Shown here: positions 22,471 to 37,400 of the stretch, piece by piece | Numbering within the stretch: the first letter of the stretch is position 1 | Layout of the letters: every line of letters starts with the position of its first letter | DNA from: Epiperipatus broadwayi | Lineage: Eukaryota > Onychophora > Udeonychophora > Euonychophora > Peripatidae | Assembly (NCBI GenBank): GCA_028023455.1 | Contig: JAQFVV010006426.1 | Span: forward strand, 1,114,001 to 1,178,000 | Length of the DNA: 64,000 bases | Direction of reading: 5' to 3' | Translations under genes and position numbers: made by a program | The notes under the pieces: model-generated | What the model saw: the letters and a program-made list of their open reading frames with translations, nothing else | Told to the model about the DNA's origin: nothing | Databases searched by the model: none

Positions 22471-25400
22471 GTAATATTTAATAATATTGATTTATAGTTA
22501 AGAAGCTTTATAAAAATAAACTTATAATTTTTTTTTTTTTTAGGCTTCTGCGTTTTATGAAGATCTGCTGGACAAATTACAAAAATCTTATGGGTTTGTT
22601 TTAGCAGATTACTTAGATAGTGAAGCATTGCGGCCTGAAGGTATTCGTCGCAGTGTTAAACTAGCTTTACTAAGTGCTCAGAGATGCATGATAAGCCTTG
22701 GTGATATTGCAAGATATCGGGAACAGACTAATGAAACATCTAATTATGGAAAAGCTCGCAGGTTTGTTAAATAATAGTCATTCTTATAAAATATTAAATA
22801 AATATTCAAAAGTGTATCAAATATACAGATTGTCAAATTATGGAGAAATAATGCAAGTGATAGATTCCTTATTTCCATTAGAAATAGTGATCTTGCTTAG
22901 TATTGTACTATTTTCATTGTTATCATTTACTCATTGTATTAGTATTCATTTTTTCTGAAATTTATTTATAAATATTAAAATAATCAATTTAATAATTTAC
23001 TAATTTATAAATATATGAATCACAGTATTACACCTCCAATTAAGCAAATAAAGTTTGCTCTACAACAAATAATTTCTATTGCAGTATTTATATTAAAAGT
23101 CTGATGAGGATTCAAGTCATAATAAAATGTAACTTTATCATATTTGTGAAAGTCTCTTATTCATATTTTAGTCTATTTAGAGTCTTTATGGGATGCATAT
23201 TTCTCTAGACTGCCTCTTCTATATCAGAATATCTATTAATGAATGGTCATGCATCTAATGAGTGAATCATGAGAGACTAGAGATTGAATTCTTTTGAGTG
23301 GAGTTGATAAATTGTTTTTTGATTGAAAACCTGTGTCTATAGTCACATATTAAACATACAAATTTTTCATTAATTTTTGGCAACAGATGATGAAAGAATA
23401 TTGTTGAAAATATCCTTCTGTAGTGTTCACAATTATCTTTTATTATTTAATTTCACAGAATGTTATGCCTGTAACTAACTTAATATATTATTTTAATTGA
23501 TTAAGGCTTAATATATATTTTTGTGTACATATGCTCAGACATAAATATTATACTCCTCCATTAGTATTTCTTTTTTTTTAGATACAGGTGATGATCTTAA
23601 AGGAAAAAGCAAACTATACTAAAAGTATGTAAACAGCCACAAGTTTTCAGAAACCAACCACATTGACGATATTGCTATTTTTAAAATATTATTTTGCTGC
23701 AGATTATTGAAGTAATATTGGAAGGTTTAAAATTTTATTGCTTTACCAAGCAAACTTAATTTCTCTTACTGGTTCTTTCATCCATATATATATATTGTAA
23801 CTAAATAAATATGATGATGATATTAATAAAGATCAAAAGAGGTTATTATTGAGAGACAAAACTCTGTATAATTCTTAAGGATAAAAGAAACTCCCTTTTG
23901 GCTTTGTTACAGTATGAGACTCTTTAATAATATTTAAAAAAATAACTGATATGCAGATGCATATTTAAGACTAGCAATATTAATATCTCTGGGCTGATTT
24001 TCTACTAGTAAATCTAAAGTGTAAGTTAAATATTAATGAATCAATTTGTTATACTTACATATTTTAATAAGGCTAGCAAGATGGTCTAAACTTTCATGTT
24101 GCATTCATTAGATTGAACAATTATCTCAGGTTTTAACAACAAATAATAATTACTATTTTTAAAATTATTAATCTCAGAAATTATGATAAAATATTTTATT
24201 GTTGATATGACTAAATAACAAAGGGCTTTCATTGTATCTACTCATATTTTAAGTGAATATAAATGCTACAATGTAAATGGTACAAATGAATGAAATAAAG
24301 AATAATATTTTTTTTAAGCAACGCATAAAATTATAAGATCATGTGACCATATTTTACGTTATTAATTGATGATGAGCATTTTTAATAATGAAAGACAACA
24401 ACTCAATAATTAAACATAAAATCAATTTATTAACAATAACAAAGTTTTTCTCACAATATTTTAGATTATATTTTATTGTATCTTTTATTAAAATAAATAA
24501 ATCTGCTTTTTCTTGGTATCTAGCTTATAACTTAGTTAACTCCTAAGATAAATAAATATTTACCCAACTTTAAAATACTCTTCTATATTAATTGATTCCA
24601 TGTAACTTCTAAGTTGCAAGTTGAAATATAGAAGATGCTTGTTATACTAATATATAAACAGTTATAATGGTCGGGGAAGATCATAGTGTCTTACCGTATC
24701 TGCCATACAGGGTGCCACCAGGCTATTTGAACCTGGAAAATTTATATAGTAGGCAGATATGCGCTGTCAAGATCTAATTTTTACATATATGTTTTATTCC
24801 GACCATCAGCCCATGCCACTAGCTCAGTGAGCCGCAGAGATTTATAAAATATATATTCATATCAAAAATATATTTTCAATATTAAAAAAAAATAAAAGAA
24901 GTCACTGCCAGTAATGACACACACACAAACATTTATTAAACATATATAGAATTTAGAATTATTTTAGTATAACTTTAATTTTTTTATAAAACATTATAAC
25001 TCTACTTTAGATTTTAATTTACAATTTAACTTTTTATTTTAGAAGTTTGCACAGATGAATTTATTAATATTTTATTAGAGTGTCGAGTATGAATAGGCTA
25101 CATAGATTGTATTTGAAAAGAAAATATTTTATCCCTGATTTAACCTTAGGCCAAAAGTGCAGTCAAACTAACGCCAATCTATCTGATATGTCGATGTATT
25201 CAATGCAGCATGAATACGACAGCACAATACCATACTGTCAGGAATGCACATCTGAACAGCATGGTTATAGAGAAGAAATTGTCTCTCGTCCAGTACAGTA
25301 ATGTTACATCTGTCTGGCGAGAAGAACAATAAAAAAAAAAACTCCATAGGAAGGGATTGCGGTCCTTTTTGCCAACTTACTATCCCATTCCATAGGCTAA

Positions 25401-28400
25401 AGGAGTGATCCAAGGAGCAGGGAATACATCTGCTTCCGATGGTTAGTACAAAGTGCGGCGTATAATGTGATCCTGCACGTAGCGGATCTTCATACTATAT
25501 TTACTAATTACACCAATATATCCAATCCATTAAACCAATTTAACTACGAAACAAATAATCTAAGATTTACCCTCCCTTAATTAAACTAATATAACTTTAC
25601 AAATCTATGCAGCCATTCACGCCCGACTTAAATTTAACATTTATTAAGTGTATTTAACAAAAAAAAAAAAATCATAATAAAAACTTAAAAGAATGGAAAA
25701 AAATAAATTAATGGAAATGATTTAAAAAAAAAAAAAATACATTCAATAAAAATAATTAAGAAATAATTTAGTCAGATAGGAAATTCTATTTCTATTTAAA
25801 TATTGAAAAGTTTCGAATTTAGAGTTTTTATTGTTTTCAAATTAATGTTCATTAGTGTTTATAAAGTTCTTACGGTTTTAAAAAGTTCATCCTTAACAGT
25901 TGCTTGCAATTTGGGATCCAGCATTAATTCCCACGATGTCCTGTGGTCCGCAATATAGGAAAATGATGTCATTTCTTTTTTTTTATAGAAAAACTGAAGG
26001 AATTGAAATTGCTTCTTTCAATCTCTTCTCCTTCTACTCTCTCCGCATTAACACATGCAGCGCATCCTTGCTTTCACATCTTTATCTTGTCCTCTATTTA
26101 TTTCCAAACTTTTCCCTTTATTGTAAACTTTCGGATCGAGTGGACATTACGTCATGATGATGATGATCCTTCCGTTGAGGTCCATTTCCTGAGGGATTTC
26201 TTTCATTGGCCATTCAGTTCCTATTGTTTTTTCTCTCCTATCTGACTTTTACTTATAAATTTTGAGATGCCCACGGGCTAGTTTACTTTAACTAATTGAA
26301 AAGAATCATTTCCATTTTACACAATAGCATTAATTAAATTATTGTACATTCTTGTTTTCTTTCTGAAAATTTAGTTTTTTTTCTTTAATAGTTTTCTTTT
26401 AATAATTTTTCATCTGTGTGATTATATATATATATATATATGAGTTTAGATGATGTTTAATTTTCAATTTTTAATTCTTAAAAAAAAAGAAGTTTTTATT
26501 TGTGAACTTTTATTTTTAATGTCTAATTTTTTTAAAAAAATAATGTAATGGCGTGTGTGCCCGTTACGCAGTAAAATATATTGTCAGGAGTTTTTCTCAG
26601 TTGAACAAAATATTGATCAAAGTATCAATGCCACAAGCATTATTCACTTTATTAAATATTCTTTATGAACTTCTAGTTGTACCTATGTGGATTATAATAA
26701 TCAGGATAATATTTATGAAATATTTAATTCTATAAATCATTCATTTACACATCCATTTGAGATACCTTTAATTCTAGAATATGCAGAACAGAATTAAGGG
26801 GCAAATAAAAGATATATCATATATTTTGACTATTAATTAATTACTAATTGCTTTTAATCAACTAACAACTAATCTCCACAAATCAAAGAATAACACACAC
26901 TTTAAACTATTATAAGATTAAGTCATACTATCTGTATAAATTCTGATACCTTTTTTCAAATGAAAATATTTTATTAAATACAATAACTCTTAAATATAAA
27001 ATTAAAACAAATTCAATAATTATTTTATATTCTTAAAATAATGATTTATAATTTTTAAAACATTCCAGAATAGTTATCCATGCACAATCATTCAAGTATC
27101 CATAATCATATTAAATCATTGATGTTTTAGATAAGTTTATTAGCACTTAATCCTTTTGAAAGAATACTTAATAATGAAGACTGAGCTTTTTAAACACAAA
27201 TTTACTAATGATCAGTTTCCAAACAACATTTTGATAAGCTTATAATTATTTGTTTTGTATTCCTTAAGTATTAAAGGCAGTAATTAATCCTTTAAGGAGT
27301 AGCTTTCATAGATTTTAAAATTCCTAGGTGTATTTATGAAGATAAAAGATTAATGAATATAAAACCATTTAGTAACAATCATTTTCATTATCCACAATTT
27401 TAGACTATTGTGGTTATTGTAGTAGTAAATAATCATTAATTCTCTGGTTGCTTTAGTTTTTCAGAATAAATTCAAAGCTTTAGATAGTTTTTCTTAAATA
27501 TTATATTAAGCAACCTTGTCAATCCATTAATTCGCTTTAGTTTTGTAATCCTCATCTGGAGTTTTATATTTCCAAATATGTAATTTCTGGTTTGAAGAAG
27601 AGATGACTAAATAATACAGTCCAAATAAAAATGTAGCATTCTACGAAGCATTCTTGAAAATTTTTGGTAGTTGTTTTATAGATATCACGCCACGTGAGAG
27701 GGTTGTTTTTCTTGAAAAAATATAACTTATGAACATTCTCAGGCCTTTTTTTTTTTTATTTGAATTCCTTATTTTTTTTTCCCTTTTTTTTTATTTACAA
27801 ATAAATTAAACACAAATTTTATTTTATTTTTTTGTAAACATTTATTTTTATTAACATCAACAAAATAAATAAATATAAAATAAAATCAACGTGTTTCATT
27901 TTTTTTTTTTTTGGGTTTCTTTGTTTTTTAAATGTAAAACTTAGTATGCTTATTATGGTTGTATTTTTGGTTTCCTATTTTTGTTTAAAAAATAAATCCT
28001 AAAGTTAGTAAGCTTTTTTTTTTTTGTTTCACTTTTTTTTTTTTGGGTTTCTTTTTTTTTTTTTTAAATGTAAAACTTAGTACGCTTATTACAGTTGTAT
28101 TTTTGGTTTCCTATTTTTGTTTAAAAAATAAATCCTAAAGTTAGTAAGCTTTTTTTTTTTGGTTTCGCTTTTTTTGGAGGTTTCTTTTTTTTTCAATTTA
28201 AAACTTAGTACACTTATTATTGTTGTATTTTTGATTTCCTATTTTTGTTTAAAAAATAAATACTAAAGTTAGTAAGCTTTTTTTTTTGTAAATAACATCA
28301 AAAAAATTAAAACTTATTAGGTTCTTTTTTTTTTTGGTTCTGCTTGAAATGGTATTATTTAGCCATCATCCCGTTTCACCTACTATATTCCATCGTAGTT

Positions 28401-31400
28401 AGTATCCTTTCCAACAGTTTGAACCCTCACAGTCCACGTATATAATCAGAATAATTTATTTTGATATGTAATAACGTATATTTACATGTATGTGTGTGGA
28501 TATGTGCGCACATTTAATATATATTAATGTCTGTATGCATATAATGTATACACAGTTATAAATTTAAAATTAATAAAATGATATAATTAAGTTGTGTGAA
28601 CATTATTATATGTGTGTGACCACTTACATATATATGCGAGAGAAGATGTAATGCAATAGATTTAAAGAAGCATTACAACTCTTTTAAATTAATAATATAA
28701 ATTTGAAATATTCTCAGTTAAAAACTTTTTCATTGGTATATAAATTTCAATTCTTGGGATAGTCTCACACACATATATAATAAAATGTTTACAAACTCTT
28801 TAAAAAAAAAGTTATCTATTTTTATATATAAAAAAAAAAAAGTTGTCAATTCTTAAGAAACCATCTGTAAGCAATCAGTAACAACTGAAGGTAACCTATC
28901 CTTAGAGTCTTACAGACATTGGCCCAGCTTATGTGTTTTCTATTTAGTATATTCATTGCAATCTTTGAACAATAATTAGAAAATAATAAATTTCTTAAGA
29001 TAGCAATTAATGAAACTTGTGATTAAAATTTTAAATGTACTTGTCTATTTCTTATATTAAATTCTAAAACTCTAAACACTTGTTAAATAATAACTTATTC
29101 AGTTATTATTCTATTACTTGCTAATATTTGTTTTATATATGTTTACTTTATAATCCACCTGCGTGTGTCGTTGAATGCGCTTATGTTTATTTAATCTATA
29201 TTTAGGAATTAAAATATATTAAATTATAAACAATGTGTTGCGTATCATTCATAGTCCATTCCAAATCTTAGTTAAATTCCTTAATACTAGCGTTAATTAT
29301 TAATGTATGCATCAACAAATTTCACATATATTACAGTTTCTTTTTTTGGTATAAATAAATTTAAAAAACAAGCTGTTCATGGCTACAGTAATATATCAGA
29401 CATATAGTTTGAACAAAGTGGTCGTTAATTGTGAGAATCGAATGACATCTTGTTTTTTCCATGTTCTTTGTCTCATTGAGGGTATCGAGAATACATTATT
29501 TGACGCATTATCTCCTTCAAAGTATTGTTCAGACATACCCTTTGACAAGGTTTTGTACCTTAAAACTTGACTACAGAAGTGTGTAAACTCTTCGATAATT
29601 ATTGCTTGGTCAAACCATGTGATTTCAATAAAAAAAAAATAAATTAAACTTTATTTACAATTAACAATTTATACATAATTGTAAGACACACACCCTCACA
29701 TGACACCGTAAAAAAGTGTGAAGTGTGCAAATTGGACGAATTCATTTACTGCGATGCGACAATGCAACCTGCAATGTGTAGTACAACAAAACTGTTGTAT
29801 ACATACAACACATGGCCACGAAAATATGTTCGGCCGCGTAAAAGTTTTTATGTGTTTTAGCACATATAATCGCACCATCACGTGGCATGGATGTCTATAA
29901 AACAACTACCAAATTTTCATAATTAAAATTCAAATATTTGATTTTAATTTCTTTTAAATTCATTATTGAATGATGTGTCTTGTTATATATTTAATTTCTC
30001 TATTCAGGACAATGTAGAAGACCATTTTTCATTAAAAAGGCAAATGTTGAGTTCGTTGATTATCCAGACATTATTTTCAAGCAGAATGCCAAGATGGGTT
30101 ATTCTGAATTTAAATCCTATGTAGTTTCTCTGCATACATTCAGTAAAGATTAAACAATTTTTAGCATATACATATATTTATAGATTCATATTATATGATT
30201 AGTTGAGTTCATAGTTTTTACCTAACATCCTTTCACTTTTTTGGATTTTTACGGGAATATTCTATCATGGTCACTTAGAAATGGTATGAAGCAGGTGATA
30301 TTTGGAGATTTTAAAATTTATAGTGCCAAAATTTGTGATGATATTTTAAAAGTCTAGATGAATATTATTTGAAATATTAAAATGTCAGATTACATTAATT
30401 AATGATCAAAAATAAAACAAAAATACTCATTCTTGTTTTACAAATAAATTACTTATAATATTAAAATATTAACCAAATGATTTTTCATTTTATATATTTT
30501 TAAAGTTCTCATTATAATTAATAATAAATCTATTTATTATTCAAATAATACTCTATTATTTCAAATTTAAGCACACTTTCTATTTAAATTTTGAAGTTGT
30601 AATGTGGCTTACATTCGAAGCAAATATTTTAATATTTTATTTTTGCCATTCTCACATTTTCTACTGATTGTGTCTCATATCTTTGCTTAAGGTTTTATAT
30701 GGGCGCATAGTATTATGATTGTTGATAGCAGTTTATTTATGATTCCCTGTTCACACTTTTTTGAGTTAATCCTGCTATGTAGAATTACATTGTATCTGGC
30801 CATATTATTTTAATTTTGAGTTTTTTTTAATCATCCATATTAATTCCAAGTGAATATTTTAGCATCTCATTTCTGCCAAGTTCGCGCTTTCCAACAATCA
30901 TATCTTTGCATTACGCTCTACGCATGTGCATAGTATTATGATCATTGATAGCAACTGGGTAGAATCATATGCTTTCTGGACGTATTTTTATTTTGAATTT
31001 TTTTATTACTCATACTCACTAATTATTCAAAAACGGTCTACATATGATGCTGAATTAAAAAAAATAGTTATATTAGTTCCTATTTAAGTAAATAAAAATG
31101 TTTCTTACTTTTCAAAACTGTACATATAAAATCATTTTTAGATTTTTTCCAATTTTTCCAGCTTAAAATCCTACTGTAGCTTAAATTCAGTGACGGCTTA
31201 TATTCAAAGTAATATAGTAAATTTATTAAAGTAATTTATGATTATATCTTTAAATTTTAAACACATTCAACCACGTAATCATTAGTGCATACATGCGCAT
31301 GTTTGAATGTTATGTTAAAACCTTAGATTATTACAAGTAATTTATATCATTAGCTATAATAATAAGATTATTATACTAAAATATTTTTAAATATTTTGTT

Positions 31401-34400
31401 CTCGCTTTAGTTAATGTTATATCTTTTTATTCTGTCTATTATTCTTTCAAACTTAACTTTTATGTGGCATGTATCTTTTTCAACAAAATTTTAATTGTGA
31501 TAAAACAAAATTTGATATATATAATTTTTAAGATGTTGTGACTTTTTAAAATATGCACAGGAAGACATCTTAGATAACTTTAATAATTTTTTTCATTAGG
31601 TAGAAGAATCAATAATATTAATATTATTTCCAATCATTTTATTTGCATCAATAATAACAGTAATAATCAATATTATTTGTTTTATTTATAAACTAACAAT
31701 TTTTTTTTAGAATTTATGGTTGTGACTATTAATCTAAACATTAAAAATATTATTGTAATATAGATATAATGCACAGTTTTTAGCATTCATTGGTATTATA
31801 ATTTTTCTCTTCACAGCTGTATTAAGTAGAATTCTGAATGAATTGATTTTCTTAATTGAAACCATTAAGGCCCATAATATACTTTATCTTTGACATAGGC
31901 TGTTTATATTTTACCTAAGTATTTAATAATCCAACTTTAGGAATCGTTGAATAACTCAAGCTAAAAATTTAACTATATTATTTTAGATAAGGACATTACA
32001 CTGCATTTATGATGGCAGACATGAATGATTTTTTGTACAGTAATTGATAAATATAAATTATGATTCAAAACAAATTTTGAATCAAAATTTTATTATTTCT
32101 CATAAAAATTCTTGCAAATGTACATCATTAATTTTCGATTTTAATTTGCTTAAAACTATTTCAAAATTAACAGTTTCAGGCCTAACAAACAGACCTGTGT
32201 AAAAAGTATGTTATGTAATAGAGATTGTCATTTGCATAAAATTTATATCTAAATGATATTAGTGGACAAAATGCCCTGAAGTGATATCAAATCTTCAAGA
32301 CATTATCTACAATTCATTTTTAGAATATTTTACCAGTTTTTCCATTATTGAAAAAAGTTGAATTCACCATTGATTCAAGGTGCAACCAGCCTTGTTCTGT
32401 TAACATTAGTTTTAACAATTTCATTTGTCATTTAAATGCCATTAATATCATTCATTTGATAATTAAAAGTTTTCACACATATGAAACAAATTGAAGTCAT
32501 ATCAAATCTTCAAAGTGCCATCTACAACTTTATTAGTTTCTTCGTTATTGAAAAAAGTTTGATAATTAATTGATCTTCTGCCATATTAGTTGAACAAAAT
32601 TCATCGTATAGAAATTGACTTCAATTTTTTCAACAATGTAGCAACTGATAAAATATTATAAAAATTATAGACCGTGCTTTCAAGATTTGATAACATTTTG
32701 TTTCAAATCTGCTTATTAGTCCTATTGTTTATTTATTGTGTATATATATACACACACACATGCATGATGTGTTGCTTTCATATCCACATTTTGGGTCTGA
32801 ATTATGTCTGGATAAAATTTGGAAAATTTTAAATTCTAATCATGCTTTGGATTTTTTTTTCCAGGCATCAATCTAGTTAACCATCTAATATCGATTAGTA
32901 AATGGATAAGTAGATATTCTTAGCTAGAGAATGAAATAAAATTAATGGAAAACTATTAAAACTCTTACCAATCAACAATTAAAGATTTGTAAATAATGTC
33001 ATCTTCTTTACTGATTCTTTATTTGGGGAGGGGTAGAGGTTATTGTAGAAGGCTTTGCTCTATAAAGAAATAATTAAAGACTGTTTTCTATATCTATATA
33101 AATAAAATAGATGGGTGGATACAAGTTTTTTTTTTGGACAGAAAGATAAAGTCAGTAAATAAAAAATGCATAATGTTGCCTTTGTTGCAATATGTAATTT
33201 AATATTTTTTATTATTGGAATTCCTCATCGTATCACTGAAAAAATAATGATCTTAAAACTTGCCTTCATAATGATGCTGGTACTCATTTTATTAGTGATT
33301 ATGCACCAACCTTAGACTCACAGAATTCAGAGAAGGAAAGTTTTTACTCCTTGTTGAATTGCATTATTACAGAAATACAATTAAAAGATGGATTTGGAGT
33401 AGAGTGGTATCAGAACTGTAAATTCAAATGGTTTGTTGTTATTGAATTGATGGACAGCATATGGATTGACTATCACAAACATGTTGTTTAGGCAGAAAAA
33501 CTGCTACAAAGAAACATGGATGCATCTAAGTTCAAAATAGTTGTATTTAATAGATACATTATAGTTAGAAATCAGATACAAGAGGAATTTACATTGCACT
33601 AGCAGTTACAAGCGCAGATTGTTGGCTAGATCATAGATTAGTACGCTTCAAAATTAAAATGATAAATTGTATTAAAAATAGATATTCCAATTATATTCGC
33701 ACACACAAAAAAAGATGTTTGTTTTTGTAGAAGAACCTACTTATATGAACTAAATTTCAACAGTTATTAAACATAAAATTTCTAATTTGGATCTTTGGAA
33801 CTGTTATTTTACTGAAGCATGGAATTCTTTTAAAAAATGTTTTATGGATACAAGTAAATCTATTCTTGGATTCACTAAAAGAAAAATCATGACTAGTTTT
33901 CTGACAAAGATATTATTATTAGTGATTAAATTAAAAAGAAACATGGCATCTTTGCTTGATGAAATAATAGATTAAATGTTGAACATAATACATATATAGA
34001 TCTGAAAGCAGAAGTTCAACTATGGACAAGAAGGTTTAAATATGATGGGTGGATTAAAACTGCAAAAAGATACAATCATTTGCTCATTGTGGTCACTCTA
34101 GATCTTATTTTGATGCAGTGAAAGCAAAATATGGAACTGTGAAACAGTATCATAATTCTATTAAATCCAGTGGATGCAGAATATTTTTGATCAACTTTTG
34201 AATGATGATATAAGAATTGAGATTATGGCTTTTAATGATATATCCATTTTATTTAATGCAATCTAAGCAGCTCTTTGTAATCTTAAAAATGGAAAGTTTT
34301 GATTCTGATGAAATGCTTGGAGAAATTTTAAAATATGGTGGTATGTTAGCTTAAAAAATATTGAAATTTTTTAGAAATATTTGAGCCCATGTAGTTAATG

Positions 34401-37400
34401 CCATTAAGGATGCCTTTATTATTCCAGTTTTTAAAAACAAAGGGAATAGACAAGATTGCGATAATTATTGTGGAATATTATTATTATTCACTGCAACAAA
34501 AGTGCTTTTAAAAATTTTGCTAAATAGATTGCTTCTGATTATGAATAAATAATTATTAAATACTCAGTGTGTTACTATAGATACGATTTTTGTTGCCAGG
34601 AAAATGCAAGAAAAGTGTCTGGAACAAAGAAGTGATTTATATATTACTTTTATTGATTTGATCAAAGCATTTGATTCATTCAATAGGACATATCTATGGT
34701 GTTGCTTGAAATTAGTTGGTTGTACACTAAAATTTATTAGCATTATATAGCTTCTACATGATTGAATGAGAGGAAGTGTTATTACTATATGTAGAAAATC
34801 TGAAGCATTCAAAATGAAAACTGGTGTTAAGCAAAGATGTGTACTTGCTCCAACATAGTTTTCAATTTTTATAACAGTGGTTTTTGGAATTGTTTATAAT
34901 CAGATAGGGATCAAGATACGGTGTAGGTTTGATGGTGGAATTTTTAATTTGAATTGATTAAAAACAAAAACAAGAACTTTTTATTCCTAGATTCTGAATT
35001 TACAGTATGCAGATGATTGTAAAATTTTTGCCAGTTCAACAGACGAGTTATAGAATGTTCTTAATATTTTGAATGCAATTTATAAAGATTTTGATTTATT
35101 AATTAATATCCTCAGCAACTTTCAGCTTGGATGATTATCATTTAGAGAATATAAATCAGTTTAAATAACTTAATAATTTTATAAGTAGAAAAATGACTTA
35201 GATGTTGAAATACCGTTAGACTTTAATGTGCTTCTATTGCTTTTAACAGGTTAAAAGATAGATTATTTCATCATAGGGAAATAATTACTTTAACTAAGCT
35301 GTATATAGAGCTGTTATTTTATCTAATTGTATGGATATGAAACTTGGACATTATCTCAGTGCAATATAAATACATCAAAAAAGTTTTATTTAAGGATGCT
35401 CAGTAAAATAACTAATATGTTCTTCAACTTGCTGGATGTGAAACTATTGAGTCCACTATTGTAAAATCACATCTTCATTGTACTGATATGTAAAACAAAT
35501 GAACAATGTAAAACTTAAAAGGGTCTTTTATGATAAACTTGAGTATCGATTTTGTAGAAAAAGCAGATCCTGTCTACATTATAATGATTACATCAAAGTC
35601 ATTCTAAAGAAGTGTAGTGTTATTTGTTTCTTTTAAGAAGATATGGCAAAAAATTGAATACATTGGAGAACTACAATAAAGACAACATTCTAAAATTACA
35701 AGCAAATAGAAAAATGGACTAGCATGTTTTAGATATGGACATATTTGTGGTTCTTTGATTGGTTTGTATATTTATCACAAAAATCATTTTTAGACTAGTG
35801 TTTCTCTCTCTCTTTTTTTTTTTGAAATTGGAATAGCCGTTCTTATTTTTGAGTGGCTGTTTATTGTTTATTATTTGAACTAAGATCATTACATTAATTT
35901 TTTTTAAAAACTATTTGATAACTTGTTTAAGAGTTTGCAAATAATTGGAAATTAAAATAAATATTTGTTTTAATTAAGTGATATTTTTTTTTATAATTAT
36001 AATTTATTAATGATTTATATTATTTATTGTTATTCTGAGTAATTTTTAAAAATATATTAGCATTTAATATTGTTTAATAATTTGTAGTTGGTATATGAAG
36101 GCTCAACAGATTGCGCCCAAGAATGGACGTCCATACAACCAGCTTGCTATACTTGCTCTTTATACGGTAAGTATTTTTTCTGAGAATTTTATGTATATTT
36201 ATCAGTAATAAGTAGTGAATTCAGTATGATAGTCCCCCATGACTTATGGTTTTTTTTTTTTTTTTTGACAAAGAAGATTTTAATAAGATCTTTTATTATT
36301 TTTTAAAATTAAATCTTTGCATTACATAGATGATCATCAGAAAACTTTTCAGATGTGATCAATAATTACAGGCTAATTTACCAACTTCAGAGGAGTACCC
36401 TTCTTGGCACAACAACTAATGTAAAGAGAATATATTTCTTCTACTCTAGTTCTGCCTCCTAGAAGAAGCTTGAGTAATCAATAGATGCCAGATCATAGTG
36501 CTTAATAAATTCTGATCCAGTGCCATCTTATCAATATCCCCAGACTAATATAGCTTATATTTGTCAGTGAGGAGTTATTGGATCTGGATCTAGTGCATCT
36601 GGATTTTTTTTCTCCAGCTTTACTTCTTTTTATAATCCATGTATGCTAAATACAGATCAGAACTTTACTGATGAAAAAACTAATTTGGAGTTATATTTAG
36701 AAAAGTACTGATTAGAGCTTTATTAAACCGTACCATCGGACATTTATTGATTGCTCAAATTTATACTAGGGAGCAGAAATAGAGTAGAGAAATATATTTC
36801 TTTTTAAAAAGTATTGTTTAAATTGGATTTATGTCATGTTTTGTTGATTGATATAATAATATCTGTAACTCTTATTAGTTTGGAAAAATTTACATTTAAA
36901 TTGAACTAAATATTCCACATATTAAATTTGACTGAATGATATTTGACATAGTAAGATAGAAAAGTCCAGGATTGTCAATTGTTGTTATTCCAGAACATCA
37001 TTTCTTTAAAAGGACAAAAATAAGCCTTTCTTATTTATTCCAAACAAAAATCCTTAGGATAGTCTGTGATTGCTATGGGTTATTTTATCAATGATAGCAT
37101 TAATGTTTAATGGATGATGAGAAAGAAAAAAAAACCCATAAGAGTGTATGATGATTTGTGTCCATTTTTTATTATTATTACGTTTTATTATCTCCGTCCA
37201 CTAATTTAAATATGTGATATATATACATAAATTGTATCACCACAGCCATCATGCTTAAACCAGTAGAATATTAGCTGTCATCAAGGTAACATTACAGATA
37301 ATTGCTAATATTGTCAAGACAATATTGAACAGATTATTAATATTACAACAGATTGCTAATATTCTTTTGATATGATTAAGCTCAATTATGGTGGTGTTAT

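Noticed and set aside
24660-24850. tRNA-like boxes (TAGCTCAGTGAG and TTTGAACCTGG) suggesting a tRNA gene or SINE
   Set aside because: The boxes are in reversed order, and no cloverleaf can be drawn around either of them.
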